Shown here in pieces: positions 61,533 through 64,000 of a DNA stretch of 64,000 nucleotides. Each line of letters opens with the position of its first letter. Positions within the stretch are counted from its first letter, which is position 1. The notes beneath the pieces are model-generated. The model worked only from the letters and a program-made list of their open reading frames with translations. It made no database searches and was not told where the DNA came from. The DNA is from Pedobacter cryotolerans (GTDB lineage: Bacteria; Bacteroidota; Bacteroidia; Sphingobacteriales; Sphingobacteriaceae). A program made the position numbers and the translations under genes. The DNA is taken from positions 56,704 through 120,703 of the forward strand of contig NZ_SWBO01000011.1 of NCBI RefSeq assembly GCF_005116475.1, in the 5' to 3' direction.

Positions 61533-62807
61533 ATGAAGCATATTTTTTCCAATTTAACTTTCCAAGTTTTAGTAGCCATAACTTTAGGTATTTTAGTAGG
61601 TGTTTTTTATCCGGGTTTTTCATCTTATGCCGAATTAATTAGCAAGAGTTTTATTAACATGATTAGCATGTTAATAGCGCCTATTATATTTTTTACCATT
61701 GTTTTAGGTATTGCCCACATGGGCGATATGAAAAAGGTAGGTAGAGTAGGCGGTAAAGCTTTATTGTATTTCGAAATTGTAACTACCCTTGCAATCATCA
61801 TTGGTATGGTGGTGGCCAATGTTTTAAAACCGGGTGTTGGCGTTAATGTGCCAACTGGCGATGTAACTAAAATTGCCGCTTACACAGCACAGGCTGGAGA
61901 AATCAATTGGTTAGAGTTTATTGCTCATATTATTCCGAAAAATATATTCGAAGCATTTGCTAAAGGCGAAATTTTACAGATTTTATTCTTCGCAATTTTA
62001 TTTGGGTACGGACTAAACAAAATGGGAGAAGCTGGGCATTCGGTCATCAGCACGTTCGATAAAATTTCCAAAGTGTTGTTTAACATCATGAAAGTAGTGA
62101 TGCGTGTTGCCCCAGTTGGCGCATTTGGCGGAATGGCTTTTAGCGTTGGCAAATATGGTTTAGGAACTTTATTGCCGATGATGAAATTGATGGGTGCGGT
62201 TTATTTAACTTGCTTTTTATTCATTTTTGTTGTTTTAAATGCCATTTGCAGGTATTACAAATTCAGCTTGTGGAAATATTTGAAATACATTCGTCAGGAG
62301 ATTTTAATTGTTTTAGGTACATCTTCATCAGAATCGGTTTTGCCAAGTATGATGAAAAAGATGGAAGATATTGGTTGCGAAAAATCAGTAGTAGGTTTGG
62401 TAATCCCTACTGGTTATTCCTTTAATTTAGATGGAACCGCAATTTATTTGGCGATGGCTGTGATCTTTTTAACTCAAGTTTTTAATGTCGATTTAACTTT
62501 AACGCAGCAATTATCTGTAATGGCGATACTGATGGTAACCTCAAAAGGTGCTGCTGGTGTAACCGGTAGCGGGTTTATTGTTTTGGCCAGTACGTTAACC
62601 GCTTTAAAAATAATGCCGGTAGAACATATTGCTATTTTATTGGGAGTAGATCGTTTTATGAGTGAGGCAAGAGCAATTACAAACATGATTGGAAACGGAA
62701 TTGCAACTATTGTAATTGCCAAAAGCGAAAATGAGTTTGATGAAGGAAAATACTTGTTGGCTACTAATCCGGTTGCGATAGAAAAAGCAGAAGAGGATCA
62801 TTTTTAA
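61533..62807 (+). CDS. Dicarboxylate/amino acid:cation symporter (DctA/GltP family)
   Basis: 424 residues, SLC1/DAACS fold with eight membrane helices and two re-entrant loops. Hallmarks: the serine-rich loop GTSSSESVLPSMM, GYSFNLDGTAIYLAM, SKGAAGVTGSGFIVLASTL and LGVDRFMSEARAITNMIGNG. The FMSEARAxTN helix 8 pattern with arginine favours C4-dicarboxylates (DctA-like) over glutamate, though this cannot be settled by eye. Single-gene unit. Confidence 0.9.
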   Translation: MKHIFSNLTFQVLVAITLGILVGVFYPGFSSYAELISKSFINMISMLIAPIIFFTIVLGIAHMGDMKKVGRVGGKALLYFEIVTTLAIIIGMVVANVLKPGVGVNVPTGDVTKIAAYTAQAGEINWLEFIAHIIPKNIFEAFAKGEILQILFFAILFGYGLNKMGEAGHSVISTFDKISKVLFNIMKVVMRVAPVGAFGGMAFSVGKYGLGTLLPMMKLMGAVYLTCFLFIFVVLNAICRYYKFSLWKYLKYIRQEILIVLGTSSSESVLPSMMKKMEDIGCEKSVVGLVIPTGYSFNLDGTAIYLAMAVIFLTQVFNVDLTLTQQLSVMAILMVTSKGAAGVTGSGFIVLASTLTALKIMPVEHIAILLGVDRFMSEARAITNMIGNGIATIVIAKSENEFDEGKYLLATNPVAIEKAEEDHF

Positions 62808-62819
62808 CCTCAGTTTCCC

Positions 62820-62841
62820 TGGTTGGTGTCCTCACCAACCA
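62820..62841. repeat. 24-base-type palindromic repeat
   Basis: TGGTTGGTG-tcct-CACCAACCA, the same element as at 13882 and 20520. A decayed copy (TTGGTTGGTGTCCTCGTCAA) is at 63107-63126. Confidence 0.75.
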
Positions 62842-62872
62842 ATCATTATTTTAGGCTTTGTGATTAATTTTA

Positions 62873-63043
62873 GAAAAGCAATTACAGTACAAAAATTAAA
62901 GTTAGTCGGGCTTTCGTTTCAATCTTTTTGTTTTTGAGCTTTGACAACTTTCTAGATATTGTGCTATAAAAGTTGTCAAAGCTTAAGAAAAAACAAAAAG
63001 GATTTACACTTCAATCCCGTTTAATTAACAAAGGCTTTTGCTC
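62873..63043 (+). repeat. Composite hairpin repeat, copy J
   Basis: Nearly identical to copy E: GAAAAGCA start, left arm TCGGGCTTTCGTTTCAATCT-TTTTG (62906-62930), right arm CAAAAAGGATTTACACTTCA-ATCCCGTTTA (62994-63023). The core is AGCTTTGACAACTTT (62937-62951) with its complement at 62969-62983. Copies E and J are 31 kb apart. Confidence 0.85.
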
Positions 63044-63050
63044 CTATTAT

Positions 63051-63101
63051 AAACTTACGAAGTTTGATGGGCTGTTGCGCTCTGGAGAACTTCGTCAGTT
63101 T
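63051..63101. repeat. Free-standing ACTTACGAAGTT hairpin
   Basis: AAACTTACGAAGTT (63051-63064) and AACTTCGTCAGTTT (63088-63101), one mismatch, 23-base loop. It is the same hairpin as the core of copy G, here directly after copy J instead of inside it. Confidence 0.7.
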
Positions 63102-63179
63102 ATTCCTTGGTTGGTGTCCTCGTCAAGCACTAAATAAAATAATAAAAGCTATATTCCTACGTGTCTATGTAGTTATTAT

Positions 63180-63605
63180 TCACTTCTTCTCATAAACAAT
63201 CAAAATCGTTAAATCATTACCCTCATTAGGCTCAATGCTGTGCGAACTGCCTGGTCTGGTTAAAATGGCATCGCCTGCTTTTACCGAGAAAGTTTCTCCA
63301 TTCATTTTCATTTTGCCGTTGCCGCTAAGTATGTAGTAAATTTCATCTTCTTTTTGCAAGTGATAACCGATGGAAGAGCCTGATTTTAAAGTTCTCTTTC
63401 TGAAAACCATTTTTAAATTTTGTGCATCTGCAAAGAAGTTGTATCCGATGGTTTTGCCACCACCTTTGTGCGTTCCAGGTTCTTCTTTGGCAACATCAAT
63501 ATCATTTTGAAGAATGAATTTACTGGTATCTATAGTTTGCGATTTTGCAGTAAAGTTTAAAGCGATAGTGAACAAAAGTATAAGAAGGTATTTGATGATT
63601 TTCAT
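63180..63605 (-). CDS. Secreted cupin-domain protein
   Basis: 141 residues from the ATG at 63605, which yields a signal peptide (MKIIKYLLILLFTIALNFTA, cleavage near KSQ). A start at 63650 would add 15 non-signal residues. The cupin metal motif appears as GYHLQKEDEIYYILSGNGKM, with the second histidine in TRPGSSHSIEP. This is a single small barrel likely to bind a metal and a sugar- or acid-like ligand in the periplasm. Function unknown. Confidence 0.85.
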   Translation of the reverse strand: MKIIKYLLILLFTIALNFTAKSQTIDTSKFILQNDIDVAKEEPGTHKGGGKTIGYNFFADAQNLKMVFRKRTLKSGSSIGYHLQKEDEIYYILSGNGKMKMNGETFSVKAGDAILTRPGSSHSIEPNEGNDLTILIVYEKK

Positions 63606-64000
63606 AAGGTTGATTTTGTACGAAACTAATTTAGGCATTTTGCTATTCATTTAGCCAAAGGCACAGCGCTTTGTAATATAAACCCGACAGGCGTGTAGGT
63701 ATTTGTCCTTTAGATTTGTAACAGTATCTTATTTATGGATTAATTGGATTTACAATTAGTTTAGCCTTGAATAAAATATTAAAAAGATTACCTAATCGGT
63801 AGCGGCACATTAACGTTTTGTCAAGGTTTTTATACCTATAGCATGATGCAATCCGCTACCGATTTTTCTCCCTTAGTGACCAGATAACAATTAGGGCATT
63901 ACCCATTATTAAGGACTTGGATCGATGGGTTGGAATTAGGTAAACATTACAAACATAAAAAATAACAGGATGATTAGCAGCACAAAATTTTTTATTGGTA
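63606..64000. other. Non-coding end of the window
   Basis: Nothing coding is supported here. It holds a CCCGACAGGCGTG-type repeat piece (63667-63715) and a 12-bp inverted repeat (63794-63864). An ATG at 63970 on the plus strand opens a frame (MISSTKFFIG) that runs off the window and may be the start of a gene, but ten codons cannot establish that. Confidence 0.4.
63794..63864. repeat. 12-bp inverted repeat with 47-base loop
   Basis: AATCGGTAGCGG (63794-63805) and CCGCTACCGATT (63853-63864) are exact complements, the second followed by TTTCTCCC. It could be a terminator-like stem or the ends of a small element. Confidence 0.5.

Noticed and set aside
7629..63043. The recurring repeats as a CRISPR array
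   Set aside because: Copies are kilobases apart, in both orientations, with hairpin cores; there are no regular spacers and no cas genes.

Overview
The window is from a low-GC member of the Bacteroidota, most likely Sphingobacteriaceae and close to Pedobacter. The signs are a SusC/SusD pair, a T9SS type B (gliding-motility) C-terminal domain, several lipoproteins with an LxxC lipobox, families largely confined to Bacteroidota (Porin_10, DUF5606, DUF4293, the secreted 'asparagine synthetase B'-like protein), weak ribosome binding sites, and dense intergenic palindromes of the kind seen in that family. No rRNA, tRNA, CRISPR array, transposase or intact prophage was seen.

Layout. 1-6.2 kb: the end of a DUF4143 ATPase gene, a susC-susD operon behind two LacI-type operator palindromes, and a small lipoprotein gene. 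6.3-23.5 kb: a branched-chain amino acid (BCAA) supercluster on the minus strand. In transcription order it reads leader peptide, attenuator hairpin, ilvE, ilvD, an ORF6N gene, ilvB, ilvN, ilvC, leuC, a methyltransferase, leuD, a double-ABC ATPase, leuB, leuA, ilvA. It holds every step from threonine/pyruvate to Ile, Val and Leu. 24-33 kb: pruA, a broken toxin-antitoxin pair, a sterol-desaturase-type hydroxylase, lpxK-punA-porin, and a secreted protein of unclear function. 33-41 kb: a cyclophilin, a DUF5606 protein, rlmH, a large PKD/T9SS surface protein, a GH1 glycosidase, a membrane-anchored MutS-like ATPase and a DUF2007 protein. 41-52 kb: aconitase, a degenerate M23 protein, a polysaccharide deacetylase, a TolC-HlyD pair, and gpsA with a hydrolase and an acyltransferase. 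52-64 kb: a DEAD-box helicase with an RGG-type tail, six minus-strand genes of poorly known families, truA, an ABC exporter, a DctA-type symporter and a secreted cupin.

The most interesting signal is upstream of ilvE. A 42-codon ORF has 14 Ile/Leu/Val in 19 codons, including a CTG-CTA-CTT leucine run. It is followed by a perfect 11-bp GC-rich hairpin with a U-tract, and its last codons can pair with the 5' arm of that hairpin. This has the geometry of ribosome-mediated attenuation of the whole BCAA cluster. The second is a nested repeat family with ten copies in the window: constant outer arms surround interchangeable inner hairpins, and some of those hairpins also occur alone. The third is intrusion of intergenic repeats into coding sequence (leuD, leuC, ilvB and a polysaccharide deacetylase), apparently in frame.

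Family names come from recognising motifs and sequence style by eye. No database search was run.
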